Numbered from the stretch's first letter, positions 9,361 through 21,137 are shown. The stretch is 35,383 bases of DNA from Massilia sp. Root351 (GCF_001425045.1 NZ_LMDJ01000011.1:1-35383); one strand, 5' to 3'. The notes: a model not told the origin generated them from the letters alone. Numbers and translations are program-made.

Positions 9361-9381
9361 TGTAGGCGTCCCCATAAACTG
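9361..9381 (+). repeat. Left terminal inverted repeat of the transposon relic
   Basis: It begins TGTAGGCGTCC and ends CCATAAACTG, and matches the inverse of 12908-12928 at 16 of 21 positions. It is preceded directly by ACCT (9357-9360). Confidence 0.7.
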
Positions 9382-9541
9382 GCACACCGTTCATTGTTCT
9401 TTCATAGGGAACGGCCAAAATTGCGGAAGCATAAATTGGCACGAAGTTACCCAAAAACGGGCAAACGAGACAAGAACAAAACAAGTTACGTTTATGTGGC
9501 TGCGCCAACATCACAAGTTACAAGTATCGCATAAAGCTGAC
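9373..9541 (+). repeat. Three spaced copies of a CATAAAYTGGCAC-like motif (putative transposase-binding sites)
   Basis: Copies lie at 9373-9385 (CATAAACTGGCAC), 9430-9442 (CATAAATTGGCAC, one change) and 9530-9541 (CATAAAGCTGAC, weaker), all in the same orientation, with spacings of 57 and 100 bp. The first copy overlaps the terminal inverted repeat. Multiple same-direction sites at one end are typical of elements whose transposase binds several sites per end. Confidence 0.55.
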
Positions 9542-9574
9542 GCGCCGTCCTCTTCTGGCTGGGTGACTTGTTTG

Positions 9575-9596
9575 GTAAGCGTGATCCCATGGCCGT
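9575..9596 (+). repeat. IS66 left inverted repeat
   Basis: Starts GTAAGCGTGATCCC and pairs with 12594-12615 (GTAAGCGTCGTCTC on the minus strand); 16 of 22 positions agree. Confidence 0.8.
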
Positions 9597-9604
9597 CTTG
9601 AAAT

Positions 9605-10204
9605 CTATTTCTTTCCCCATCCGTTCACGGCCATCCGTAACAAAGCCGCGTTGGCTGCACGCTTGTCAAACACGTTGGCATCGAAGTCGCCGCCTGCCCA
9701 GTCAAGCATTTCACGGGCCTCCTGGCTGCGGGGGCTGCGTTCGATAGTGTCGAGGAAATTGATGTAGCCAGGCGGGCCGCCGATGTCTTCTGGCGGGCAG
9801 GCGCCGGCGCCGTCGACCACGGTGGCATACCCCAGTTTTTCGGAGGCTTCGGAGATGCTCTCAATGTGGACGGTATGCGTCCACGAATCGCCAAAGTCGT
9901 ACAGATAGATGAATCGCTGGCCAGGATAGACGAGGCGCCCCAGTCTGGCCTTGCGGTCATCAAATGGGCCCTGGTCTGGCGCCTCAGTCAGGTCGAGTAC
10001 GTACTCGTTGTCGAGCATAGCGTAGGTATCGTCTTCGATATCAAATTGATGCAGGTGCGACGAGGTCCAGCCGAATGATGCCTGAAAGATGTGGTGCAAG
10101 TTGCGCAGCGTAATGTCGCCATCGACTTGGATGCGGCGCCAGACGGGGGGCGCAACATCATCGATGCTGACGTGGAGGGTGAGGATTTGAGCTGGTTTTG
10201 CCAT
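9605..10204 (-). CDS. pRiA4b ORF-3-like protein, passenger of the IS66 element
   Basis: The 199-residue protein fits the plasmid pRiA4b ORF-3 / IS1096 TnpR-like family. Early conserved segments are VAPPVWRRIQVDGDITLRN, FGWTSSHLHQF, and YLYDFGDSWTHTV, followed by the Cys-Pro-rich ACPPEDIGGPPGY block. Members are often found as accessory genes on insertion sequences and plasmids; no biochemical role is established to my knowledge. It lies inside the IS66 inverted repeats, 45 bp after the tnpC stop and on the same strand, so it probably shares the tnpC transcript. No convincing ribosome site precedes the ATG at 10204. The stop lies 30 bp from the left IS end. Confidence 0.82.
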   Translation of the reverse strand: MAKPAQILTLHVSIDDVAPPVWRRIQVDGDITLRNLHHIFQASFGWTSSHLHQFDIEDDTYAMLDNEYVLDLTEAPDQGPFDDRKARLGRLVYPGQRFIYLYDFGDSWTHTVHIESISEASEKLGYATVVDGAGACPPEDIGGPPGYINFLDTIERSPRSQEAREMLDWAGGDFDANVFDKRAANAALLRMAVNGWGKK

Positions 10205-10223
10205 GGGCGGAAGAAGCGGTGAT

Positions 10224-10252
10224 TGAGCCGCTGGCGAAACGCGCGCGGCTCA
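10224..10252 (-). other. Hairpin between tnpC and the passenger gene
   Basis: A perfect 8-bp inverted repeat, TGAGCCGC / GCGGCTCA, overlaps the tnpC stop codon. No T-run follows, so it may pause transcription or protect the 3' end rather than terminate. Confidence 0.4.
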
Positions 10253-11800
10253 GGTGAAGGGAGTGGTCGCCAGTGTATCAGCCAGGTTCCAGGGTAGGAA
10301 GTCCTGCACCCGGTTGACGGGATGCTCGGCGATGCGCTCCAGCACGTGGCGCAGCCAAGCCTCGGGGTCGACGCTATTGAGCTTGGCCGTGCCGATCAAG
10401 CCGTAGACGGCGGCCGCGCGCTCGCCGCCGCTGTCGGCGCCGGCAAAAAGGAAGTTGCGCCGGCCCAGTGCAACGCCGCGCAGCGCCCGCTCGGCGGCCG
10501 AGTTGTCGATCTCGATGCTGCCGTCGTCGACATACCAGGTCAGGGCTGGCCAAAGCTTGAGCGCGTACAGGATCGCCGCTGCCGTATCGGATTTGCGAGA
10601 GAGCGTGGCAAGCGTGGCGTGCAGCCAGCGCTCCAGGTCTTCGAGTAGTGGCCTGGCCCGCGCCTGCCGTATGGCGAGGCGCTCGTCCGACGGTTTGCCG
10701 CGGATGGCTTCTTCGATGGCGTATAACTCTCCGATGCGGCGCAGGGCCTCAGCGGTCAAGGCAGACGGGCGCGCCGCGTGCAGGTCATAAAACTTGCGCC
10801 GCGCGTGCGCCCAGCACGCCGCTTCGACGACGCGCCCGCTGTCGTAGACGGCGTTGAAGCCGGCATACGCGTCGGCCTGCAGCACGCCAGTAAAGTTGGC
10901 CAGGTGCGCTTGCGGATGCTCTCCCTTGCGGTCAGGCGAGTACGCAAACCACACGGCGGGCGGCTCGTTGGCGCCGCTGGCACGGTCGTCGCGCACATAG
11001 GCCCACAGGCGCGCCGTGCGCGTCTTGTCGTTACCGGGCGCGAGCACAGGCAGCGGGGTGTCGTCGGCGTGCAGCTTAGTCGCAGCGAAGACGTGGCGAC
11101 GCAGCGCCTCGTCCAAGGGACGCAGCAGCGCGCTGGCCGCGCCCACCCAGCTGGCCAGCAGGGAGCGCTCCAGTTCCACGCCCTCGCGCGCGTAGATCAC
11201 GCTCTGACGGTACAGGGGCACGTGGTCAGCGTACTTCGCTACCAGGACGTGGGCCAGCAAGCCCGGGCCAGGCAGGCCGCGTTCGATGGGACGGCTGGCC
11301 GCCGGCGCCTGCACGATTCGATCGCAGCAGGCACAGGCCAGCTTGGGACGCACATGACGGATGACGCGGAAACTCGCCGGCACATACTCCAGCTGTTCCG
11401 ACACGTCTTCGCCCATGGCCTTGAGTTTGCCGCCGCAATCCGGGCAAGCCTGACTGGATGGAAGCAGTACGCGGTCTTCGCGCGGCAGATGCGGCGGCAG
11501 CGGCTTGCGCTCGGACTTCCTGCGCGGCGCCATCTCCACAGGCGCCTGTGCTTCGGCCACCACCGCTTCGGCTTCCAGGTCTTCGAGCTTGAGTTTCAGC
11601 TGTTCGATTTGCTGGTCGAGCTTCTCGGAGCGGCGGCCAAACTGCATGCGTCGCAGCTTGGCCAGCACCAACTTGAGGTGCTCGATTTCAGCGGTGCGAG
11701 TCGATAGTTCAGCGCACAGGTGCACCACGCGCGCTTCGCTAGCAAGCAGCATCGCCTTCAAGGCAGCGATATCGTCGGGCAAGTGGGCGGCATCAAGCAT
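10250..11800 (-). CDS. tnpC: IS66 family transposase TnpC
   Basis: Catalytic DDE transposase of the IS66 element, 516 residues, full length for the family. An N-terminal leucine-rich/coiled-coil region (about 5-80) with the family block [14 protein letters not shown] is followed by a zinc-finger section (CPDCGGKL and CACCDR). The transposase core has the presumed acidic residues in [22 protein letters not shown] and [12 protein letters not shown]. The C-terminus has the family end motif ([21 protein letters not shown] shortened: VDPEAWL and HPVN). It reads in the same direction as tnpB and tnpA, starting 30 bp after tnpB. It appears intact and could support transposition. Confidence 0.95.
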   Translation of the reverse strand: MLDAAHLPDDIAALKAMLLASEARVVHLCAELSTRTAEIEHLKLVLAKLRRMQFGRRSEKLDQQIEQLKLKLEDLEAEAVVAEAQAPVEMAPRRKSERKPLPPHLPREDRVLLPSSQACPDCGGKLKAMGEDVSEQLEYVPASFRVIRHVRPKLACACCDRIVQAPAASRPIERGLPGPGLLAHVLVAKYADHVPLYRQSVIYAREGVELERSLLASWVGAASALLRPLDEALRRHVFAATKLHADDTPLPVLAPGNDKTRTARLWAYVRDDRASGANEPPAVWFAYSPDRKGEHPQAHLANFTGVLQADAYAGFNAVYDSGRVVEAACWAHARRKFYDLHAARPSALTAEALRRIGELYAIEEAIRGKPSDERLAIRQARARPLLEDLERWLHATLATLSRKSDTAAAILYALKLWPALTWYVDDGSIEIDNSAAERALRGVALGRRNFLFAGADSGGERAAAVYGLIGTAKLNSVDPEAWLRHVLERIAEHPVNRVQDFLPWNLADTLATTPFT

Positions 11801-11830
11801 GCGGCCCAGTTTACGCGGAGTGTGCCACGT

Positions 11831-12178
11831 TTACAAGGCCGACTGCGGGCGCCAAGTGCGCTCGGGCCGGCGCCAGTCGATTCCTTCCAATAGCATCGAG
11901 AGCTGCGCTTGCGTCAGCGTCACGACGCCATCATTGGCTTGCGGCCAGACGAAGCGGCCGCGCTCCAGCCGTTTGCACAGCAGGCACAGGCCATCGCCGG
12001 TCCACCACAGCACCTTCACTAGGTCGCCGCGCCGCCCACGGAACACGAACACGTGGCCGCTGTACAGGTCTTCCTTCAGCGCCGTCTCCACCTTCGCGGC
12101 CAGGCCGTTGAAACCGGAGCGCATGTCGGTCACGCCGGCCGCCAGCCAGATGCGGGTGCCAGCGGGCAGGCCGATCAC
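11831..12178 (-). CDS. tnpB: IS66 family accessory protein TnpB
   Basis: The 115-residue protein is the standard IS66 Orf2 product, needed with TnpA and TnpC for efficient transposition in studied IS66 elements; its molecular role is unclear. Recognition rests on [23 protein letters not shown] and [18 protein letters not shown], which are strongly conserved in the family. The start codon overlaps the tnpA stop by 4 bp (ATGA), indicating translational coupling. Confidence 0.95.
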   Translation of the reverse strand: MIGLPAGTRIWLAAGVTDMRSGFNGLAAKVETALKEDLYSGHVFVFRGRRGDLVKVLWWTGDGLCLLCKRLERGRFVWPQANDGVVTLTQAQLSMLLEGIDWRRPERTWRPQSAL

Positions 12179-12534
12179 GGACGCAACCCCTGCAGCACGA
12201 GCGCCAACGTGGCCGGATCGGGCGCGCCATGAATGCAGACCGTCGCTTGGCCCAACTGGATCTCGATGCTACCAGCGCAAGCGGCACCGACGCTGGGCGG
12301 TTCTTTCGGCTCGGTTGCCAGCGCCACCGGCAGAAACTGCGTCGCCGTGTCGAGCACACCGGCACGCAGTTGGCGCCGCCAGCGAAACAGCATGTTCGTG
12401 TTCAGACCGTGCTGCAGCGCCAACTGCGCTACCGCCACCGTCTTGTCGCATGCCTGCTGCGCCAGCTGCCGCTTGAACTCCAGCGGATAGTTCGTGCTGC
12501 GTCGGCGCTTCTTTTGTTCTGCTTCACTTACCAA
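12175..12534 (-). CDS. tnpA: IS66 family accessory protein TnpA (HTH)
   Basis: Orf1 of IS66 elements, a small helix-turn-helix protein probably involved in DNA binding at the ends. The helix region runs from [13 protein letters not shown] through [24 protein letters not shown] chose the TTG at 12534 because GGTGGGG lies 6 nt upstream. A TTG at 12549 is also possible and gives 124 residues, but it has no ribosome site. The chosen ribosome site is part of a hairpin (12539-12562), see that entry. The gene reads in the same direction as gyrB, which lies upstream. Confidence 0.88.
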   Translation of the reverse strand: MVSEAEQKKRRRSTNYPLEFKRQLAQQACDKTVAVAQLALQHGLNTNMLFRWRRQLRAGVLDTATQFLPVALATEPKEPPSVGAACAGSIEIQLGQATVCIHGAPDPATLALVLQGLRP

Positions 12535-12538
12535 GATA

Positions 12539-12562
12539 GTCCCCACCAAAAATAATGGGGAC
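12539..12562 (-). promoter_or_regulatory. Hairpin that can sequester the tnpA ribosome-binding site
   Basis: On the minus strand GTCCCC pairs with GGGGAC, which contains part of the GGTGGGG ribosome site of tnpA. An mRNA entering from outside the element would fold and hide the site, while a transcript starting inside the loop would not. This type of protection is known for other insertion sequences; here it is inferred. Confidence 0.45.
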
Positions 12563-12714
12563 TACTTTGCGTCTGAAGCTATCGCGTGTCTATACGGTGC
12601 TGAGACGACGCTTACGTTGAAAGCGACAGTGCAAAGCGCGAAGAAGATGCTTGCCACGATACCTACCACCGCTGGCCCAATCAAGGTCTCGCGCTCGCTC
12701 CGGGAAAGTTTCAT
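12562..12714 (-). pseudogene. Small membrane-protein ORF truncated by the IS66 insertion
   Basis: An ATG at 12714, with GAAG 8 nt upstream, opens a frame whose first 33 codons lie outside IS66. The product begins MKLSRSERETLIG and continues with a hydrophobic helix (about residues 14-33). It runs into the IS66 right end and stops at 12562 after 17 foreign codons. It looks like the 5' remnant of a gene carried by the surrounding transposon relic. I do not recognise the family, and it may be a chance frame. Confidence 0.4.
12594..12615 (-). repeat. IS66 right inverted repeat
   Basis: Minus strand starts GTAAGCGTCGTCTCAGC at 12615. It lies on the tnpA side, about 60 bp upstream of the tnpA ribosome site. 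Confidence 0.8.
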
Positions 12715-12815
12715 TTGGGGGTCTTCAAGCTTCGAAGTTAATCGGCTAGTGGACTGTCAGAGGACCGCCCCCCAAAGGTGAGCCGAGATCTGAACTTCCT
12801 GGCACTTCCTGAAAC

Positions 12816-12850
12816 TAAAAACCCGCGTTCTCACTTGGAGAAACGCGGGT
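12816..12850 (-). terminator. Rho-independent terminator now serving gyrB
   Basis: On the minus strand ACCCGCGTTTCTC pairs with GAGAACGCGGGT (one unpaired base) and is followed by TTTTTAG. It lies 83 bp after the gyrB stop, inside the right end of the transposon relic, so it is likely element-borne rather than original. The rest of 12616-12932 holds only the truncated ORF and the right terminal repeat. Confidence 0.85.
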
Positions 12851-12907
12851 CTCGGGTCCTTCTGGAACTGCTTGGATTCAATTCTTGGCAGATGCTTCCC
12901 AAAATCT

Positions 12908-12928
12908 CAGTTTATGGTTCCCGCTACA
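12908..12928 (-). repeat. Right terminal inverted repeat of the transposon relic
   Basis: Reads CAGTTTATGG...CTACA on the plus strand, the inverse of 9361-9381. ACCT follows directly (12929-12932), and the gyrB stop codon occupies 12933-12935. Confidence 0.7.
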
Positions 12929-12932
12929 ACCT

Positions 12933-16645
<3,713 letters not shown>

Positions 16646-16734
16646 ATTTATCCTCAATATGAAAGTAACGATACGTTTATATCAACAAATTTATTGCTGA
16701 GCCTGCCCATGATAAGGGCAAACCGGCGGTTTTC

Positions 16735-16757
16735 AAACCGGGGCCGGGCCCCGGGTT
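16735..16757 (-). other. GC-rich hairpin in the dnaA-dnaN intergenic gap
   Basis: AACCCGGGGC pairs with GCCCCGGTT with one bulged base, directly after the dnaA stop. A second small palindrome (AAACCGCCGGTTT on the minus strand) follows. It may attenuate read-through from dnaA into dnaN; a T-run is lacking apart from TTT. Confidence 0.45.
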
Positions 16758-16760
16758 GGT

Positions 16761-18179
16761 TCAACCTTTCAGGGTCTGCTCCAGCACGTGCAGCTCGTGG
16801 TTGCACTCGGGATTCTTGGTGCGGTCCAGGGCGATCTTGCGCACCGCGTGCAGCACCGTGGTGTGGTCGCGGCCGCCGAACAGCTCGCCGATTTCCGGCA
16901 GGCTCTTCTGCGTCAGCTCCTTGGCCAGGTACATCGCAATCTGGCGCGGGCGGGCGATGTTGGCCGGGCGGCGCTTGGAATACATGTCCGCCACCTTGAT
17001 GTTGAAGAAGTCGGCCACCGTCTTCTGGATGTTTTCCACCGAAATCTGGCGGTTCTGCACCGACAGCAAATCTTTCAGCGCTTCCTTCACGATGTCGATC
17101 GTGATGTCCTTGCCGTGGAAGCGCGAGTACGCCAGGATCTTGCGCAGCGCGCCCTCCAGCTCGCGCACGTTGGAGCGCAGGTGCTTGGCCACGAAGAAGG
17201 CCACGTCGTCCGAGAACGTCACGCCTTCCTGTTTCGCCTTTTTCAGCAGGATCGCCACCCGCATTTCCAGCTCCGGCGGCTCGATCGCCACCGTCAGGCC
17301 GGAGTCGAAGCGCGAGATCAGGCGGTCGTCCATGCCCGTGATTTCCTTCGGATAGGTATCCGAGGTAATGATGATCTGCTTCTTGGCCGCGATCAGCGCT
17401 TCGAACGCGTAGAAGAATTCCTCTTGGGTACGGCTCTTGCCGCCAAAGAACTGAATATCATCGATCAGCAGCATGTCCAGCGAGTGGTAGTAATGCTTGA
17501 AGTCGTCGAAACCCTTGCGCTGGTAAGCGGTCACTACGTCGCGAACGTACTGTTCCGCGTGGATGTAGCGGATGCGCGCGCCCGGCTGGTCGGCCATCAC
17601 CTGGTTGCCGATGGCGTGGATCAGGTGGGTCTTGCCCAGGCCCACGCCGCCGTAGAAGAACAGCGGGTTGTAGGACACGCCAGGATTGTTCGCGACCTGG
17701 ATGGCGGCGGCGCGCGCCAGCTGGTTGGCCTTGCCGGTCACGAAGCTGTCGAAGGTCAGGTCGGTGTTGACGCGGCTTTGCTCGCGGCGCGGCGAATTGC
17801 CGATGTTGTACTCGGGCGAGCCCGGGCTGGCGGCGGCCTGGTCGCTGGCGCGCTGGGCGCTCATGTCCGGCACCGACGGCGCGCTGCTGTGGATGATGCC
17901 GGCGCTCGAGGCAGCCACGGGCTTCTTGGCCGCGTTCAGGCGCGGGTCCAGCACGAACTGCACTTCGGTCGGCGCTTCCCAGTACTGGCAGGCGAGGGCG
18001 GTAATGCGGCTGGCGAACTGGGACTTCACCCAATCGAGCTTGAAGCGGTTGGGCGCAGCAACGCGCAGCTTGCCATCCTCGTAGTCGAGGGGCACCAGCG
18101 GCTTAATCCAGGCACTGAATTGTTGCGGCGTCAGCTCCAGCTCCAGTTGAGCGGAACAGGTCTGCCAGAAATTATCCAT
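16761..18179 (-). CDS. dnaA: Chromosomal replication initiator DnaA
   Basis: ATP-dependent initiator that binds DnaA boxes and opens the origin. The 472-residue product has domain I ([22 protein letters not shown]-terminal) and a variable linker (about 95-140). The AAA+ core follows ([28 protein letters not shown]), and then the DNA-binding domain IV with [18 protein letters not shown] 18179 (MDNFWQT) with GAAGA 4 nt upstream is chosen over the longer frame to 18233, whose extension is arginine-rich and not family-like. The gene faces away from rpmH across an origin-like gap. Confidence 0.98.
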   Translation of the reverse strand: MDNFWQTCSAQLELELTPQQFSAWIKPLVPLDYEDGKLRVAAPNRFKLDWVKSQFASRITALACQYWEAPTEVQFVLDPRLNAAKKPVAASSAGIIHSSAPSVPDMSAQRASDQAAASPGSPEYNIGNSPRREQSRVNTDLTFDSFVTGKANQLARAAAIQVANNPGVSYNPLFFYGGVGLGKTHLIHAIGNQVMADQPGARIRYIHAEQYVRDVVTAYQRKGFDDFKHYYHSLDMLLIDDIQFFGGKSRTQEEFFYAFEALIAAKKQIIITSDTYPKEITGMDDRLISRFDSGLTVAIEPPELEMRVAILLKKAKQEGVTFSDDVAFFVAKHLRSNVRELEGALRKILAYSRFHGKDITIDIVKEALKDLLSVQNRQISVENIQKTVADFFNIKVADMYSKRRPANIARPRQIAMYLAKELTQKSLPEIGELFGGRDHTTVLHAVRKIALDRTKNPECNHELHVLEQTLKG

Positions 18180-18258
18180 GAATCTTCTATCTGTAAGGGT
18201 GCGCACGAGCGTTCTAATCGCCGCGCGTAACACGCTATTCTACCCGCGAAGTCGGAAG

Positions 18259-18267
18259 TTATCCACA
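18259..18267 (+). promoter_or_regulatory. DnaA box (perfect consensus)
   Basis: TTATCCACA, 80 bp upstream of the dnaA start. It may serve origin function and DnaA autoregulation. Confidence 0.75.
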
Positions 18268-18340
18268 GGCACGACGCGAAAATTTGCATGCCCGCGGCAC
18301 CCTGCGGCGGCGAAAGAGTGGGCGGCTAGTCGACCGCGTG

Positions 18341-18369
18341 TTGACAAGCGGGACCGAAATGCCGATAAT
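18341..18369 (+). promoter_or_regulatory. Strong sigma-70 promoter for rpmH-rnpA-yidD-yidC
   Basis: TTGACA (18341-18346), a 17-bp spacer and GATAAT (18364-18369). The leader to rpmH would be about 175 nt. Confidence 0.8.
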
Positions 18370-18554
18370 TCAGGGTTCCCCGCCCGTATGCCGTGTTTAA
18401 ACCACAATATGGAGTAAGCGTGGATTGAAGCGGGCGATGAGATGGACCCAGCTTGTGCCGGACGGCATAAGTGCGCGAAATGTCATTGGCACCAATAATT
18501 GACGAAGCCTAGCGCCTCGATTCCGTATTTTTTTGCTTTTTCAGCGAGACCAAC

Positions 18555-18689
18555 ATGAAACGTACTTACCAACCTTCCGTCGTACGCCGTAAGCGTACCC
18601 ACGGCTTCCGCGCACGTATGGCTACCCGTGGCGGCCGCGCAGTTCTGAACGCACGCCGCGGCAAGGGCCGCAAGCGTCTGGCTGTATAA
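18555..18689 (+). CDS. rpmH: Ribosomal protein L34
   Basis: A 44-residue, very basic protein of the large ribosomal subunit. The whole sequence is typical: [19 protein letters not shown] at the start, then [19 protein letters not shown], ending RLAV. It opens the rpmH-rnpA-yidD-yidC operon and is followed within 10 bp by rnpA. Confidence 0.98.
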   Translation: MKRTYQPSVVRRKRTHGFRARMATRGGRAVLNARRGKGRKRLAV

Positions 18690-18698
18690 GCCACACGC

Positions 18699-19124
18699 TT
18701 GTTAGCTGATCGCGTGGAAAGCTGTCCTTCAAACGGCTCGACAGGCGAAGGTTCACACGACTTCGCACGCGCTCGGCGCATCGTTAAAACGGATGAATTT
18801 TCATCCGTTTTTCGTTTGCGCCCCGCGCAAAAAAGCGCGCACTTCGTCCTGTACACCCGACCCAACCAGTTGCCGCATGCGCGGCTGGGCGTCGTGGTGG
18901 CCAAGCGTTTTGCGCCGCGCGCCGTCACGCGCAACACCATCAAACGCGTCACCCGCGAACTGTTCCGCGTGACCGGCCTGCCTCCTATCGACTGCGTGGT
19001 GCGCCTGTCCCGCCCGGTCAACAGCAAGGACGGCCCGGCTACCACGGCCAAGCTCAAGGCGGAACTGCGCCAGGAGCTCACGCGCCTGTTCGCGTCGCAG
19101 AACAAAGCCCGGCCCGCCAAATGA
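18699..19124 (+). CDS. rnpA: Ribonuclease P protein component
   Basis: Protein cofactor of RNase P, which removes tRNA 5' leaders. The 141-residue frame has the family core [26 protein letters not shown] and the RNA-binding signature [13 protein letters not shown]. The start is uncertain: TTG 18699 or GTG 18711 are the only early options, neither with a clear ribosome site. Translation may therefore depend on coupling to rpmH, whose stop is 9 bp upstream. The 3' end overlaps yidD by 4 bp (ATGA). Confidence 0.95.
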   Translation: MLADRVESCPSNGSTGEGSHDFARARRIVKTDEFSSVFRLRPAQKSAHFVLYTRPNQLPHARLGVVVAKRFAPRAVTRNTIKRVTRELFRVTGLPPIDCVVRLSRPVNSKDGPATTAKLKAELRQELTRLFASQNKARPAK

Positions 19125-19405
19125 TCAGGCAAGCGATCAAGCTGATCAGCTCGGCGGCAGGCAAGCTGCTTACCCTGCTGCTGCGCTTTTACCAGCTGGC
19201 TATCAGTCCCATGCTGGGGCCGCGCTGCCGTTTCTATCCCAGCTGCTCGAACTACGCCCTGGAAGCCATCCGCGTCCATGGCGCCGGGCGCGGCGGCTGG
19301 CTGGCGGCGCGCCGCATCTGCCGCTGCCATCCCTGGAATGCGGGCGGGCTCGATCCCGTCCCAGCCAAGAATTCCTCGACCGCTTGCGGTTGCAACCACA
19401 CCTGA
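19121..19405 (+). CDS. yidD: Membrane protein insertion efficiency factor YidD
   Basis: A small inner-membrane-associated protein that assists YidC/Sec-dependent insertion. The 94-residue product has an amphipathic N-terminus ([19 protein letters not shown]) and the diagnostic cysteine block [23 protein letters not shown], followed by GGLDPVP. It overlaps rnpA by 4 bp and lies 11 bp before the yidC start, consistent with coupled translation. Confidence 0.97.
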   Translation: MIRQAIKLISSAAGKLLTLLLRFYQLAISPMLGPRCRFYPSCSNYALEAIRVHGAGRGGWLAARRICRCHPWNAGGLDPVPAKNSSTACGCNHT

Positions 19406-19416
19406 TAAATACCGTA

Positions 19417-21111
19417 ATGGATATCAATAAACGTACCATTTTGTGGATCGTGTTCGCCGTCTCGCTGGTCATCCTGTGGAATAACTGGATGGTCTCGACC
19501 GGCAAGCCGTCGATGTTCTCGCCGGCGCCGCCTGCAGCCACCGCCGCCGCCGCCAAGTCCGGCGTGCCGGCCGCCGCCACCGCCGCTGCCACCGCGATTG
19601 CCGCCGCAGCCGCACCGGGCGCGCCCGGCGCCGCCGACGCCGCGCCGTTCAAGCGCGAAATCATCACCATCACCACCGACGTGGTGAAAGCCGACATCGA
19701 CACGCTGGGTGGCGAGCTGGTGCGCCTGGAGCTGCTCAAGCACCACGACAAGATCGATGCCAAGAAGAACCAGGTGCTGTTCCAGAAGGGCGACAAGAAC
19801 ACCTACCTGGCGCAGACCGGCCTGGTGGGCGCAGCCAGCCTGCCTAACCACACCACCGGCTTCACCGCCAAGCCAGGCGTGCGCGCGCTGGCCGACGGCA
19901 ACCAGGTGCAACTGGTGCTGGAAGCGGAGCAGGGCGGCGTCAAGCTGGTGAAGACCTTCACCTTCAAGCGCGGCGACTACACCATCGACCTGCGCCACGA
20001 CGTCACCAACACCGGCGCCGCGCCGGTGGAGCCGCAGCTGTACCTGCAGCTGGTACACGACGGCAACAAGCCTGAAGGCGACACCTGGTTCAACAGCAGC
20101 TTCACCGGCCCAACCATGTACACCCCGGCCGACAAGTACAAGAAGCTGACCTTCGAAGGCATCGAAAAGCACGACACCAAGCAGAAGGAAAATACGGCCG
20201 TGAAGCTGGATCCGGGCCACCCCGAGAAAGCCGACAGCGGCTGGGTCGCCATTTCGCAGCACTTCTTTGTGTCCGCCTTCGTCCCGCAGGACAAGCTGGC
20301 GCGCGACATCTTCACCAAGAAGATCGCGCAGAACACCTACGCCATCGGCGTGCTGCAGCCGCTGGGCACGCTGGCGCCGGGCGCCACCATCTCCAACAAC
20401 GCCAAGCTTTATTCCGGTCCGCAGGACGAGAAGGCGCTGGAAAAAGTCGCACCTGGCCTGGACCTGGTGAAGGACTACGGCATGCTGACCATCCTGGCCA
20501 AGCCGATGTACTGGGTCATGGAACAGCTGTACGCCATCCTGCACAACTGGGGCTGGACCATCATCGTCTTCACCATCCTGATCAAGCTGCTGTTCTTCCC
20601 GCTGTCGGCCGCCGGCTACCGCAGCATGGCGCGCATGAAGGTGGTCACGCCGAAGATGACCGCCATCCGCGAGCGCCACAAGGGCGATCCGCAGAAGATG
20701 AACCAGGCCATGATGGAGCTGTACAAGACCGAAAAAATCAATCCGCTGGGCGGCTGCCTGCCGATCCTGGTGCAGATGCCGGTCTTTATCGCCCTGTACT
20801 GGGTGCTGAACGCTTCGGTTGAAATGCGCGGCGCGCCGTGGGTGGGCTGGATCACCGACCTGACCCAGCCGGACCCATGGTTCATCCTGCCGGTGCTGTA
20901 CGCGATCTCCATGTACATCACCACCAAGCTGAACCCGGCTCCAGCCGACCCGATGCAAGCGAAAATGATGCTGTGGATGCCGCTGGCGTTCTCGGTCATG
21001 TTCTTCTTCTTCCCGTCCGGCCTGGTGCTGTACTGGGTAGTGAACAACGTGCTGTCCATCGGCCAGCAGTGGGTCATCACGAAGAAATACGCGCCCGTCG
21101 AAGCCAAGTAA
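19417..21111 (+). CDS. yidC: Membrane protein insertase YidC
   Basis: Inner-membrane insertase and chaperone for membrane proteins. The 564-residue product has an N-terminal transmembrane helix (about 6-24) and an Ala/Pro-rich periplasmic linker (about 35-75). The large P1 beta domain (about 80-345) and the conserved C-terminal helices follow (motifs YAILHNWGWTIIVFTILIK, PLGGCLPILVQMPVFIALYW shortened: GGCLPILVQMPVF, and GLVLYWVVNN). The frame extends 33 bp further upstream, but ATG 19417 (MDINKRTILW) is the family start. The linker is unusually alanine-rich. A terminator follows 27 bp after the stop. Confidence 0.98.
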   Translation: MDINKRTILWIVFAVSLVILWNNWMVSTGKPSMFSPAPPAATAAAAKSGVPAAATAAATAIAAAAAPGAPGAADAAPFKREIITITTDVVKADIDTLGGELVRLELLKHHDKIDAKKNQVLFQKGDKNTYLAQTGLVGAASLPNHTTGFTAKPGVRALADGNQVQLVLEAEQGGVKLVKTFTFKRGDYTIDLRHDVTNTGAAPVEPQLYLQLVHDGNKPEGDTWFNSSFTGPTMYTPADKYKKLTFEGIEKHDTKQKENTAVKLDPGHPEKADSGWVAISQHFFVSAFVPQDKLARDIFTKKIAQNTYAIGVLQPLGTLAPGATISNNAKLYSGPQDEKALEKVAPGLDLVKDYGMLTILAKPMYWVMEQLYAILHNWGWTIIVFTILIKLLFFPLSAAGYRSMARMKVVTPKMTAIRERHKGDPQKMNQAMMELYKTEKINPLGGCLPILVQMPVFIALYWVLNASVEMRGAPWVGWITDLTQPDPWFILPVLYAISMYITTKLNPAPADPMQAKMMLWMPLAFSVMFFFFPSGLVLYWVVNNVLSIGQQWVITKKYAPVEAK

Positions 21112-21137
21112 TCCGGCCGGTTGTGCAAGCTGTACCC

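Larger units (their letters stand above)
9575..12615 (-). mobile_element. IS66-family insertion sequence with a passenger gene (3,041 bp)
   Basis: The element is bounded by 22-bp inverted repeats beginning GTAAGCGT (16 of 22 identical), the usual IS66 terminus. It holds tnpA, tnpB and tnpC in the standard order plus a fourth gene (pRiA4b ORF-3 family) between tnpC and the left end. The flanking 8-mers, CTTGTTTG on the left and GTTGAAAG on the right, do not match. The expected 8-bp target duplication is therefore missing, which suggests a deletion or recombination next to the element. All four reading frames appear intact. Confidence 0.87.
9361..12928. mobile_element. Transposon relic with TGT...ACA ends, inserted just after gyrB and itself interrupted by IS66
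   Basis: The two ends form an imperfect 21-bp inverted repeat (16 of 21 identical): TGTAG, six mostly different bases, then CCATAAACTG. The bases flanking both ends are ACCT, a 4-bp direct repeat. The left end carries further copies of a CATAAAYTGGCAC-like motif, an arrangement seen at ends bound by Mu/Tn7/Tn5053-type transposases. No transposase of that kind remains. Only about 214 bp (left) and 313 bp (right) of the element survive around the IS66 insertion. The family assignment is an inference from end architecture only. Confidence 0.68.
18180..18554. other. Origin-like dnaA-rpmH intergenic region (possible oriC)
   Basis: This 375-bp gene-free gap between divergent dnaA and rpmH holds one perfect DnaA box (TTATCCACA, 18259-18267), a strong rightward promoter and an A/T-rich run near 18525-18540 (TATTTTTTTGCTTTTT). 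I find only one consensus box. Either weaker boxes are present or the main unwinding site is elsewhere, for example in the dnaA-dnaN gap. Calling it oriC is therefore tentative. Confidence 0.5.

Noticed and set aside
9266..9514. N-terminal extension of the large helicase frame up to 9514
   Set aside because: It translates a terminator hairpin and a transposon end, has no family-like sequence, and conserved methyltransferase residues begin only near 9255.
16788..18230. 480-codon open frame antisense to dnaA
   Set aside because: Same shadow effect over a certain gene.
19252..20958. 568-codon open frame antisense to yidC
   Set aside because: Shadow of yidC with repetitive composition.
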